DNA of 64,000 nucleotides from Pseudonocardia sp. DSM 110487 (GTDB lineage Bacteria; Actinomycetota; Actinomycetes; Mycobacteriales; Pseudonocardiaceae), in assembly GCF_019468565.1 (NCBI RefSeq), contig NZ_CP080521.1, forward strand, positions 1 through 64,000, read 5' to 3'. How positions within the stretch are numbered: the first letter of the stretch is position 1; every line of letters begins with the position of its first letter. Of the stretch, positions 35,258 to 42,974 are shown piece after piece. Made by a program: the position numbers and the translations under genes. A model generated the notes under the pieces. It was given only the letters and a program-made list of their open reading frames with translations. It was not told the DNA's origin and made no database searches.

Positions 35258-36693
35258 GACGGCCGCTCCACCAGCTCGGTGCCGGCCTCCGCGATCGGCG
35301 GCAGCGGGGTGGGCGGGCGCCGCGGCAGTGGGGCACGGGCGGCGTTGGAGATGCGCAGCAGCATCGCGACGAGCGCGTAGTTGGCGACGAGCGACGATCC
35401 GCCGTAGGACAGGAACGGCAGCGTGAGACCGGTGAGCGGGATGAGCTTCGACGCCCCGCCGATGACGATGAACACCTGCAGCGCCAGCGTGAACGCCAGC
35501 CCGGTTGCGAGCAGTTTGCCGAAGCTGTCGCGCACGGCGAGGGCGCTGCGCAGGCCGCGCGTGATCAGCACGAGGTAGACGATGAGGATCGCCGCCAGCC
35601 CGATCAGCCCGAGCTCCTCACCGAGCGAGGAGAGCATGAAGTCGCTCTCGGCGTACGGCACCAGGTCGGGCCGGCCTGCGCCGAGGCCGGTGCCGCCGAC
35701 CCCGCCCGTGCCGAGCCCGAACAGGGCCTGCGCGATCTGGAAGCCGGTGTTGTCGAAGTCTGCGAACGGGTCGAGCCACACCTGCACGCGCACCCGGACG
35801 TGCCCGAACAGCTGGTAGGCGATGATGCAGCCACCGAGGAAGAACGTCAGGCCGATGAGCAGCCACGAGACCCGCTCGGTCGCGACGTAGAGCAGCACGA
35901 GCACGATGCCGAAGAACAGCAGCGAGGTGCCGAGGTCCCGCTCCAGCACGAGAACGCCGACCGAGAGGCCCCACGCCACGACGAGCGGGGCGAGGTCGCG
36001 GGCCCGCGGCAGTTCCATGCCGAGGAACCGCCTGCCTGCTGTGGTAAACAGGTCTCGCTTCTGCACGAGGAAGGCCGCGAAGAAGACGATCAGGAGGATC
36101 TTCGCGAACTCGCCGGGCTGGATCCCCACGCCGCCGATTCGGATCCACAGCTTCGCGCCGTTGACCTCGGAGATCGACGAGGGCAGCAGGCCGGGCAGCG
36201 CGAGCAGCACCAGCCCGCCGAAACCGGCGGTGTAGGCGTAGCGGGCGATGGTGCGGTGGTCGCGCACCACCCACATCACCGCGACGAACAGCGCGACCCC
36301 GATCGCCGTCCACGCGACCTGCCTGTAGACCAGCTCGACCGGTGCGTCCCGCCCGGCCGCCAGCGCCCGCTCCACCCGGGCCAGGTCGAGCCGGTGGATC
36401 ATCACCAGCCCGAGCCCGTTCAGCAGCGCGACGCACGGCAGGACCAGCGGATCCGAGTACGGCGCGAACCGGCGCACCGCGAGGTGGGCGATCGTGAAGA
36501 GCGCGAGGTAGGCCAGCCCGACCCACAGCAGTTCCTGCGTGAGTTCCTGCTCCTGGTTGGCCTCGACCAGCGCCAGCGCGCCCGTGACCAGAACGGCGGC
36601 GAACGCGAGCAGCACGAGCTCGATGCCGCGCCCGGTGGGCAGCGGCGCCGGGGTCGCCGGCGGCGACCCCGTGCGGGGCTCGGGAATGCTCAT
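35254..36693 (-). CDS. rodA: SEDS family peptidoglycan glycosyltransferase RodA/FtsW
   Basis: SEDS proteins polymerise lipid II into glycan strands with a class B PBP. This 479-residue polytopic protein has about 10-12 helices and the family segments GAKLWIRIGGVGIQPGEFAKILL and GLGAGRPDLVPYAESDFMLSSLGEELGLIG. The helix-10 segment LTGLTLPFLSYGGSSLVANY is also present. The ATG at 36693 directly abuts the pstP stop. RodA is preferred over FtsW because of the locus, the pair with pbpA, and the absence of fts genes. Confidence 0.95.
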   Translation of the reverse strand: MSIPEPRTGSPPATPAPLPTGRGIELVLLAFAAVLVTGALALVEANQEQELTQELLWVGLAYLALFTIAHLAVRRFAPYSDPLVLPCVALLNGLGLVMIHRLDLARVERALAAGRDAPVELVYRQVAWTAIGVALFVAVMWVVRDHRTIARYAYTAGFGGLVLLALPGLLPSSISEVNGAKLWIRIGGVGIQPGEFAKILLIVFFAAFLVQKRDLFTTAGRRFLGMELPRARDLAPLVVAWGLSVGVLVLERDLGTSLLFFGIVLVLLYVATERVSWLLIGLTFFLGGCIIAYQLFGHVRVRVQVWLDPFADFDNTGFQIAQALFGLGTGGVGGTGLGAGRPDLVPYAESDFMLSSLGEELGLIGLAAILIVYLVLITRGLRSALAVRDSFGKLLATGLAFTLALQVFIVIGGASKLIPLTGLTLPFLSYGGSSLVANYALVAMLLRISNAARAPLPRRPPTPLPPIAEAGTELVERPS

Positions 36694-38046
36694 CTAACTC
36701 ACCGACCGGCAAGTGGTCCCAGGCTCGGGCACAGGCGTCGGCAGCGGGGTCGTGTCGACCGGGGGCTGCGGCTGCACGTTCGGTTCGACGCCTGGCTGCG
36801 CCGGAGGTTGCACAGGTTCGAGCTGCTGCTGCGGCGGCTGGGGCACCGGGCAGGGCTCGAGCATCCGCTCGCGCAGGCGGTCGACCACCCCGTGGGCGCC
36901 GCTGAGCCCGTCGTCGGTCAGGATGCCGTCGCGCACCTGGCTGCGGTCGGTCTGGGGCAGGTCGTCCAGCGCGATGTCGGTGTGTTCGGCCACCGAGTGC
37001 AGCGGGAGCCCCAGCACGTCACCACGCACGCCCTGGAAGATCACGACCTGCTCGGCGTCGGCGCCGACGTAGTACTGCTGCAAGACCCACATGCGCGCGA
37101 GGAACCCACCGCCGAGCAGTACGGCGAGCACCGCGACGACGGCGAGCACGAGCCGCACCGGCCTCCGCCGTGAGGCGGCCGGTGCGGCCTGCTGGGGCAC
37201 GACGCGCTGCGGGGCCGTGCGGGTCATCGTGGTGGCCGACGCGCGAGCGGCCGCCGAGTCGGGCGGCGGGCCGTCCTCCGAGCCGTCGCCGACCGACCCG
37301 CCCACGATGGGCGCGTCCTCGCCGAAGTCGATGTCCACGACGTCGGCCACGATGCAGGTGATGTTGTCCGGGCCGCCACCCCGCAGGGCCAGCTCGATCA
37401 TCCGATCGGCGCACTCCCGCGGATCGCGATAGGCCTGCAGCGTCTCGGCAAGAGTCTCGTCGCTCACCACGCCGGACAGTCCGTCGGAGCAGAGCAGGAA
37501 CCGGTCGCCCGGCCGGGCCTCCCGGATCGTCAGCGACGGATCCACATCCTGGCCGGTGATCGCCCGCAGCAGGAGGGACCGCTGGGGATGGGTGTGGGCC
37601 TCCTCCTCCGTGATCCGGCCCTCGTCGATCAGGGACTGGACGAACGTGTCGTCCTTCGTGATCTGGGTGAGGTAGCCGTCGCGGAGCTGGTAGGCCCGCG
37701 AGTCGCCGATGTGCACCAGCCCCAGCCGGCTGCCCGCGAACAGGATCGCGGTGAGCGTGGTGCCCATGCCCTCGAGGTCGGGCGCGTCCGCGACGTGCCG
37801 CGTGATCGCGGCGTTGCCCTCCACCGTGGCGTTGCGCAGCTCGGCGAGCAGGTCGTCGCCCGGATCGTCCTCGTCGAGCGGGGCCAGTGCCGCGATCACC
37901 AGCGACGACGCCACCTCACCAGCGGCGTGGCCACCCATACCGTCCGCCAGCGCGAGCAGCCGAGGACCGGCGTACACGGCGTCCTGGTTGTTCTGCCGGA
38001 CGAGCCCGCGGTCGCTGCGGGCGGAGTAGCGCAGGACCAGCGTCAT
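36694..38046 (-). CDS. pstP: PP2C-type serine/threonine phosphatase PstP
   Basis: PstP dephosphorylates PknA, PknB and their substrates. The 450-residue protein has a PP2C domain (about 1-240) with metal motifs DGMGGHAAGEVAS, IGDSRAYQLRDGYL, LLCSDGLSGVVSDE and RGGGPDNITCIVADV. A linker and one membrane helix (LVLAVVAVLAVLLGGGFLARMWV) follow. A Pro/Gln-rich outer tail ends with an odd Cys near the C-terminus. It sits between the FHA genes and rodA, as in mycobacteria. Confidence 0.96.
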   Translation of the reverse strand: MTLVLRYSARSDRGLVRQNNQDAVYAGPRLLALADGMGGHAAGEVASSLVIAALAPLDEDDPGDDLLAELRNATVEGNAAITRHVADAPDLEGMGTTLTAILFAGSRLGLVHIGDSRAYQLRDGYLTQITKDDTFVQSLIDEGRITEEEAHTHPQRSLLLRAITGQDVDPSLTIREARPGDRFLLCSDGLSGVVSDETLAETLQAYRDPRECADRMIELALRGGGPDNITCIVADVVDIDFGEDAPIVGGSVGDGSEDGPPPDSAAARASATTMTRTAPQRVVPQQAAPAASRRRPVRLVLAVVAVLAVLLGGGFLARMWVLQQYYVGADAEQVVIFQGVRGDVLGLPLHSVAEHTDIALDDLPQTDRSQVRDGILTDDGLSGAHGVVDRLRERMLEPCPVPQPPQQQLEPVQPPAQPGVEPNVQPQPPVDTTPLPTPVPEPGTTCRSVS

Positions 38047-38140
38047 CTCAGCGCTCCGACACTACGTTCAGGGGCAGATCTGCCGGCGCGGCCGGCCCGG
38101 GCGGCGAGCGCCGAGGCACGGCGGTGAAGCATGCGCCGGC

Positions 38141-38599
38141 TCATGATCGAAGCTCGATCACCGTCTTGCCGATGCGGACAGGGACGCCCGGGGGGACCCG
38201 GGTCGGCCCGGTGACCTTAGCCCGGTCGAGGTACGTGCCGTTTGTCGACCCGAGATCCTCGACGTACCACTCGTCACCCTGCATCGAGATGCGGGCGTGG
38301 CGAGTGGAGGCGTAGTCGTCGTCGAGCACCAGCGTGGAGTCGTCGGCCCGGCCGATCAGGATCGGCCGGGAGTCCAACGAGATACGCGTGCCGGCCAGCG
38401 CCCCCTGCGTGACGAGGAGCTGACGGGGCGTGCGGCCCCGGCCTGTGCGGGCCGTGGCCCTTCCGCCACCGGGAATCAGCGCGCGCAGGCCGGACGCCGC
38501 ATAGAGATCAGAGCGCACCACCCGGAGCGCGACCAGCACGAACAGCCAGAGGAGGGCGAGGAAGCCCGCCCTGGTCAGCTGCAGCACCAACTCCGGCAC
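38141..38599 (-). CDS. fhaB: FHA-domain membrane protein FhaB (FipA type)
   Basis: FhaB binds phospho-threonine on kinase partners and links FtsZ to septal proteins in mycobacteria. The 152-residue product matches the family in length. It has a membrane helix near the start (LVLQLTRAGFLALLWLFVLVAL), a basic linker, and a C-terminal FHA domain with LIGRADDSTLVLDDDYASTRHARI and DLGSTNGTYLDRAKV. The frame extends further upstream, but GTG 38599 gives the standard MPELVLQLTRAGF start. The 94-bp gap to pstP is longer than other gaps in the block. Confidence 0.94.
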   Translation of the reverse strand: MPELVLQLTRAGFLALLWLFVLVALRVVRSDLYAASGLRALIPGGGRATARTGRGRTPRQLLVTQGALAGTRISLDSRPILIGRADDSTLVLDDDYASTRHARISMQGDEWYVEDLGSTNGTYLDRAKVTGPTRVPPGVPVRIGKTVIELRS

Positions 38600-38642
38600 T
38601 CGCGGCGAACTCCATTCTGTCCGATGTCCGTCCCCACCCCGC

Positions 38643-39938
38643 CTACTGCGTCCGGAAGACCAGGCTCGAGTGCCCGACCCGGATGACGTCACCGTCGTTG
38701 AGCTGCCAGGTCTGAACCGGGTTGCCGTTGACGGTGGTGCCGTTGGTGGAACCGAGATCCGTCAGCGTCGCCGTGTGACCATCCCAGTTGATCTCGAGGT
38801 GGCGGCGCGACACGCCGGTGTCAGGGAGGCGGAACGACGAATCCTGCCCGCGCCCGATGACGTGGCTGCCCTGGGTGAGGTCGTACGTGCGGCCCGAGCC
38901 GTCGTCCAGCGAGAGCGAGGCCGACAGCTGCTGCTGGTAGCCGCCGTAGCCGCCCTGCTGCCCGCCGTAACCCTGGTCGTACCCGCCGTCGTAGCCCTGC
39001 TCGTACTGCTGCTGCTGGGGGTAGCCGCCCTGCTGGCCGTAGCCCTGCTCGTACCCGCCGGGAGCGTAGCCCTGCTGCTGACCGCCGTAGCCGCCCTGCT
39101 GGCCGTAGCCCTGCGGCTGCTGGCCGCCGTAGCCCTGGTCGTACCCGCCGCCCTGCTGAGGGGGACCGCCGTAGCCGCCGCCCTGCTGTTGGCCGTAGCC
39201 CTGGTCGTACCCACCGCCGGGCTGCCCGCCGGGGGCGCCGCCCTGCTGCGGGCCGGCGTAGCCGCCGCCCTGCTGGCCGCCGTAGCCCTGGTCGTACCCG
39301 GCGCCACCCTGCTGGGGGCCGCCGTAGCCGCCACCCTGCTGCGGGTACCCGCCCTGCGGGGCGTAGCCCGGCTGGCCCGGTTCGGCGGCCTGGTCGTACC
39401 CCCCTTGGCGCTGGTCGTAGGCGGGCGGGGCGTACGTCTGCTGCTGCCCGTATCCGGGGGCACCACGGTCGTATCCGTACTGCCCGTTCTCCTCGGGGTG
39501 GCCCGGTTGCTGGCTCATGGGTGCTTCTCCTGCGTCGCGTGCTCGGATGGCGTCCCGGCGGGAAGCGTCGGGGTCCACGGTCGAGCGGGTGCGGAACTGT
39601 CCCGTGTGCAGCGCATCGGAGCGCTCCAGGAAGACTACGACCTCGCCGTAGGTGTCCCATCCCTGGTCGGCGAGTTGCTCGGTGACAGAGCCGGACAGCG
39701 AGTTCACGATCTCCGCTCGGTCACCGCCCATGCGAGCGAGATCGGCCGGGCTGAGCAGCACCGTGAACCGGTTGGGCGCGAGTACGCGCCCCCCGGCCAG
39801 CTCCTGCACATGGCCTTCGGCTTCCCGCAGCAGCGCTTGCACAACTTCCTGGGGAACGACACTGCCGCCGAAGACCCGCGCGAAGGCATCGCCCACCAGT
39901 CCCTGAAGACGGCGTTCGAACCTGTCGACGCGGCCCAA
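38643..39938 (-). CDS. fhaA: FHA-domain protein FhaA with extended Gly/Gln/Tyr linker
   Basis: FhaA binds phosphorylated MviN/MurJ and modulates wall synthesis in mycobacteria. The 431-residue protein has an N-terminal DUF3662 domain (1-125; GDAFARVFGGSVVPQEVVQALL, DTYGEVVVFLERSDALHTGQF). A low-complexity segment (about 152-337) is made almost only of Gly, Gln, Tyr, Pro, Asp and Ala, with repeats such as GYDQGYGGQQGG. A C-terminal FHA domain (about 340-431) has IGRGQDSSFRLPDTGVSRRHLEI and DLGSTNGT. The start is TTG 39938, supported by GGAGGA eight bases upstream and no nearby alternative. Confidence 0.94.
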   Translation of the reverse strand: MGRVDRFERRLQGLVGDAFARVFGGSVVPQEVVQALLREAEGHVQELAGGRVLAPNRFTVLLSPADLARMGGDRAEIVNSLSGSVTEQLADQGWDTYGEVVVFLERSDALHTGQFRTRSTVDPDASRRDAIRARDAGEAPMSQQPGHPEENGQYGYDRGAPGYGQQQTYAPPAYDQRQGGYDQAAEPGQPGYAPQGGYPQQGGGYGGPQQGGAGYDQGYGGQQGGGYAGPQQGGAPGGQPGGGYDQGYGQQQGGGYGGPPQQGGGYDQGYGGQQPQGYGQQGGYGGQQQGYAPGGYEQGYGQQGGYPQQQQYEQGYDGGYDQGYGGQQGGYGGYQQQLSASLSLDDGSGRTYDLTQGSHVIGRGQDSSFRLPDTGVSRRHLEINWDGHTATLTDLGSTNGTTVNGNPVQTWQLNDGDVIRVGHSSLVFRTQ

Positions 39939-40073
39939 CTCGATCTTCCTCCGTTCGCATCGGCGTGTTGCTGGCAGTACCGATCGTATCTGTGCTAGTC
40001 CGTCAACTGCCGCCCCCCGACCAGGGGCCGCCCGAAACCCCCTCCCACCCCCGTGCTAACTTCGCATCTGCCA

Positions 40074-40156
40074 GGGCGAGTGGCGGAATGGCAGACGCGC
40101 ACGGTTCAGGTCCGTGTGTCCGTAAGGACGTGAGGGTTCAACTCCCTCCTCGCCCA
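40074..40156 (+). tRNA. tRNA-Leu (CAG anticodon)
   Basis: This is an 83-nt class II tRNA. The acceptor GGGCGAG (40074-40080) pairs with CTCGCCC, then A40156. The anticodon CAG (40107-40109) lies in the loop ttCAGgt closed by CACGG/CCGTG. A variable arm with TGTCCGTAAGGACG follows, and the T-arm contains GGTTCAACTCC. CCA is not encoded. Its place beside fhaA is conserved in actinobacteria. Confidence 0.97.
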
Positions 40157-40170
40157 CTGGGTACCCGTGT

Positions 40171-40265
40171 TCGCGGAGTGCGCTCCCTCCTCGTGGACTT
40201 CGGTTCTCCTCTGGGGGGCCGAGCCCCCCAGACCCCCAGCCCGGGGCTTCGCCCCCGGACCCCCA
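40171..40265 (+). repeat. tRNA-linked GC-rich repeat with two hairpins, copy 2
   Basis: This is similar to 13687-13777. It starts TCGCGGAG, then has hairpins CTGGGGGGC-cga-GCCCCCCAG (40211-40231) and CCGGGGC-ttc-GCCCCCGG (40241-40258) separated by acccccagc. Like copy 1 it lies 15-20 bases after a tRNA gene. Confidence 0.8.
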
Positions 40266-41040
40266 TCCTCTGGGTCACCTTCCGGCGCCTGGTTCCGGTT
40301 CTTGCGTATGGACGTTCGCGCCTTCCGGTGCGGGCGTTCCGTTCCTTCCGTGGCGCCTCCCGGCCGGACCTTCAGCGCCTGCTGTGTGGCCTTCCTACGC
40401 TGGTCGAGCAGCGTAGGTCTCCGCGTTCGGCGGGTCTGGGGGTCGTCTGTTCTACGGTTCGTCCGCGGCTTCGGTTCATCCGTCCTTGTCCGCCTTGGTC
40501 GAGGCTGTTGATCGCTCACCGTGGTGCGTTCATCCGATCATGGGTGGCGGGTCAGGTCCAGTCCACGACAGTGGGTAACCGTGGAGCGGTCGGGGGAACC
40601 GGATGACAGCCGGCCGGGTGACGTGGCCGGAGGGGTGGCCACGCAACTCGTATCAGCTCGCGCGACCGTTCGGCGCTCGCGCTACCCGTCGATGGGTGGC
40701 GTGGGCCGACGAGGGTTGCGCGGCCGGAGAACGGGTGTGTGAGCTCCGCTGCCTGGCGTACAGGGCACCTCTGCTGCGGCTTGATCAGCAGTTCGGCGCG
40801 TTCCCGGGTCATTTTTGCCCGTTTCCGCACCGAAGTCTCGATCATGCCCGTGAATCCGCCTCCGGTGGCGCCGCGCGCCCATCTGGGCAGGCCCTTGGCC
40901 TGCCCGTGCTACTGCCCAGAGGGGTCGCAGAGGCGAGGGGCGGCCCCGCACACTGCGCGGCGCCACCGGAGGCCCTCCGGCCTGGTGCTTGCAAGGCGGC
41001 GCCACCGGAGGCCCACCAGGCTCGCCTGCTCGGGGTTGCG
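40266..41040. other. Gene-poor interval between tRNA-Leu and the kinase-like gene
   Basis: No frame here has a convincing domain, ribosome site or codon pattern. The frames at 40167-40511 and 40603 onward are Arg/Ser/Gly-rich and run through repeats. The right third carries three copies of a GC-rich palindromic unit (40858-41013). The interval may include decayed sequence; I see no transposase or integrase remnant. Confidence 0.6.
40858..41013. repeat. Three copies of a GCCTCCGGTGGCGCC-type element, one inverted
   Basis: GCCTCCGGTGGCGCCGCGCG occurs at 40858-40877. Its near-exact complement is at 40955-40974 (GCGCGGCGCCACCGGAGGCC) and again at 40995-41013. The first and second copies could form a stem around an 80-base loop that itself contains a GGGCAGGCCC-TTGGC-CTGCCC hairpin (40884-40905). 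The last copy ends 27 bp before the stop of the kinase-like gene, so transcription termination is possible. Confidence 0.7.
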
Positions 41041-41658
41041 TCAGCGGCGCAGGGCCGGGCGGGTGGGGTGGTCGGAGAGGACCACCAGGTCCGCTTGCTG
41101 CTCCGGCGCGCGCTCTTCGGCGTAGCGGGCGTACGCCGGGAGGGCCCAGCGGTCGGCCTCCGGGAGGGTGCGGGCGAGTGCGGCGTTCGTCATCCGCAGG
41201 TGCACCGCGAGGTCGAACGGGAGGCCGCGGCCCAGCAGCAGCGCGCCGCCCAGCAGCACTACGCCGTCAGTGGGGAGTTCCACGTACCTGTCGCGGTGGG
41301 CGCGGTCGGCCACCGCGTCCCACAGGCGGGGGAGCACCCGGCCCGAACCGTGTGGCCCGGCCGGGTCGAGCACCTCACGGCGCAGGCCGCCCACGTCGAT
41401 CCAGCCGTCGAGGAACTCGTCCGGATCCTCACGGCCGAACTCCAGCCGCACCGACGCCGGGCGCAGGAAGTCGTCCGTGCTGACGACCACCGCCATCCGG
41501 CCACGGGTGCGCAGCGCATCGGCCACCCGCTCCGCGATGGCGAGCGGGCGCGTGGGGGGAGGTCCGTCGAGCGCGAGGCGCACCCGTCCGGGGTGGTCGT
41601 CGACCAACTCCACGACCTCGTCGACGAGCCGGTCCGGTGTGACGGGTGTGATCTGCAC
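41041..41658 (-). CDS. Uridine-kinase-like P-loop protein with degenerate Walker A
   Basis: This 205-residue protein resembles actinobacterial uridine kinase-like proteins of the P-loop NTPase fold. It has VRLALDGPPPTRPLAIAERVADALR where Walker A should be, then VVVSTDDFLRPASVRLEFG and DRYVELPTDGVVLLGGALLL. GPPPTRP lacks the Gly-Lys-Ser/Thr of a working P-loop, so ATP use is doubtful. TDDFL retains the acidic pair seen after strand 2-3. GTG 41658 starts it. The upstream DUF2630 gene ends 3 bases earlier, so they are one transcript. Confidence 0.7.
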   Translation of the reverse strand: MQITPVTPDRLVDEVVELVDDHPGRVRLALDGPPPTRPLAIAERVADALRTRGRMAVVVSTDDFLRPASVRLEFGREDPDEFLDGWIDVGGLRREVLDPAGPHGSGRVLPRLWDAVADRAHRDRYVELPTDGVVLLGGALLLGRGLPFDLAVHLRMTNAALARTLPEADRWALPAYARYAEERAPEQQADLVVLSDHPTRPALRR

Positions 41659-41661
41659 GGT

Positions 41662-41904
41662 CTACTGCCGGTAACCCTCCACCACGTCGGCGGAGCGCTC
41701 CTGTGCCACGTCGGGGTCGAGGCCCGCGCGGCGGCGCGCGTCGCGCTGGCGCAGCAGGTCCCAGTAGCGGTCCAGCTGCACGGCCAAGTCGTTGAGCCGT
41801 TGCTGCTCCGCCTCCGACAGCGCCTGGCCCACGTGGGCCCGCTCGAGCCGGTGCTCCTCGGCGACCAGCTCGTCGATGCGGCGGTGCAGCTCGTCGTCGT
41901 TCAT
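41662..41904 (-). CDS. DUF2630 family protein
   Basis: This 80-residue, highly charged helical protein has the sequence NDDELHRRIDELVAEEHRLE, then VQLDRYWDLLRQRDARRRAG and a short acidic tail. This matches the DUF2630 family, which is widespread in actinobacteria and of unknown function. It probably forms a coiled-coil hairpin. ATG 41904 is preceded by GGGGAAC. It is 3 bp upstream of the kinase-like gene. The 178 bp to the next gene hold no clear feature. Confidence 0.85.
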   Translation of the reverse strand: MNDDELHRRIDELVAEEHRLERAHVGQALSEAEQQRLNDLAVQLDRYWDLLRQRDARRRAGLDPDVAQERSADVVEGYRQ

Positions 41905-42082
41905 CCGGGTTCCCCGTCCGATCGGTGGGTGCGGTCGCCGCCTGTTGTACCCGACACTCGGCACGGTGGCACCGGACCGCGCCACCGGCGGCACTGCAAA
42001 GGTGACCGTTCCTCGTTCGGAACTGACCGCTCGTCGCCGCGAGCCGTCGCCGGCTCGGTGCGGGAAGTTACGGCCGCGTCGG

Positions 42083-42922
42083 TCATCCCGGCTGGCTGAG
42101 GCCCGCGAGGTCGTCGAGGGTGCGCAGGACCTCGTCCTCCCCGGCGTCGGGCAGCCCGTACAGCACCCGGTCGACGCCCGCCTCCGCGTACGACTCGACG
42201 GCAGCGCGGTCCCGCACGGCGCCGAACACGGTGACGGTGAGACCGTCGCGTCCCGCGTCGACGGCGCGCCTGCGCAGCTCGGCGATCCGTCCGGCGAGTA
42301 CGTCTACGTCGTCGTCTTGGCCGCCGCGCGGCATCCAGCCGTCGCCGTGCGAGAGCACCCGGTCCAGCACGGTCGGCCCCTCGCCGCCGATCAGCACCGG
42401 TGGCGTGCGAACCGGCTTCGGCCACGACCAGATCGGGTCGAAGTCGACGAACTCGCCGTGGAACTCGGCCTCCTCCTTCGTCCAGATCTCCCGCATGGCC
42501 GCGATGTGCTCCAGCATCCGGCGGGTCCGGGTGCGCGGGTCGACGCCGTGGTTGGCCATCTCCTCCCGGTTCCAGCCCGGCCCGACGCCGAACTCGAACC
42601 GGCCGCCCGCGATGCGATCGAGGCTCGCGACCGTCTTGGCCAGCGTGATCGGGTGGTGCTGGAGCACGAGCGAGACGGCGGTGCCGAGCGTGATCCGCTC
42701 CGTCACCACGGCCATCGCGCTGAGCGCCACGAACGGGTCGTATGCGTGCGAGTAGCGGCTGGGCAGCTCGGACCCGCCCGGCCACGAGGATTCCCGGCTC
42801 GTCGGGATGTGCGTGTGCTCGGTGAGGTACAGCCCGTCGAAGCCGCGCTCCTCGGTGGCCCGGGCAAGCGTGGGTCCGTCGATGCCGTAGTCGGTCAGGA
42901 AGATGAAGACGCCGTGATCCAC
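42083..42922 (-). CDS. LLM class F420-dependent oxidoreductase (probable)
   Basis: This 279-residue luciferase-like TIM-barrel protein has the N-terminus MDHGVFIFLTDYGIDGPTLARATEERGFDGLYLTEHTHIP. Later come ITLGTAVSLVLQHHPITLAKTVASLDRIAGGRFEFGVGPGWNREEMANHG and PVLIGGEGPTVLDRVLSHGDGWMPRG, typical of the TIGR03619-like F420 subgroup. The cofactor is inferred from the family. GTG 42922 gives a family-like start, and GTG 42937 is an alternative. It is divergent from the MetE-like gene (52-bp gap). Confidence 0.85.
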   Translation of the reverse strand: MDHGVFIFLTDYGIDGPTLARATEERGFDGLYLTEHTHIPTSRESSWPGGSELPSRYSHAYDPFVALSAMAVVTERITLGTAVSLVLQHHPITLAKTVASLDRIAGGRFEFGVGPGWNREEMANHGVDPRTRTRRMLEHIAAMREIWTKEEAEFHGEFVDFDPIWSWPKPVRTPPVLIGGEGPTVLDRVLSHGDGWMPRGGQDDDVDVLAGRIAELRRRAVDAGRDGLTVTVFGAVRDRAAVESYAEAGVDRVLYGLPDAGEDEVLRTLDDLAGLSQPG

Positions 42923-42974
42923 GCGACCAGCCTGCACCTGGGCGTGGGGTGGTGCACAGCGCTACGTTCCGGGC

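Noticed and set aside
38928..39485. Regular repeats resembling a CRISPR or tandem DNA array
   Set aside because: Periodicity is in codons for Gly/Gln/Tyr and the frame of fhaA stays open; there are no equal-length spacers, so it is a protein low-complexity linker.
40167..40511. A 114-codon frame after tRNA-Leu
   Set aside because: It traverses the double-hairpin repeat, is Arg/Ser/Phe-rich and has no ribosome site.
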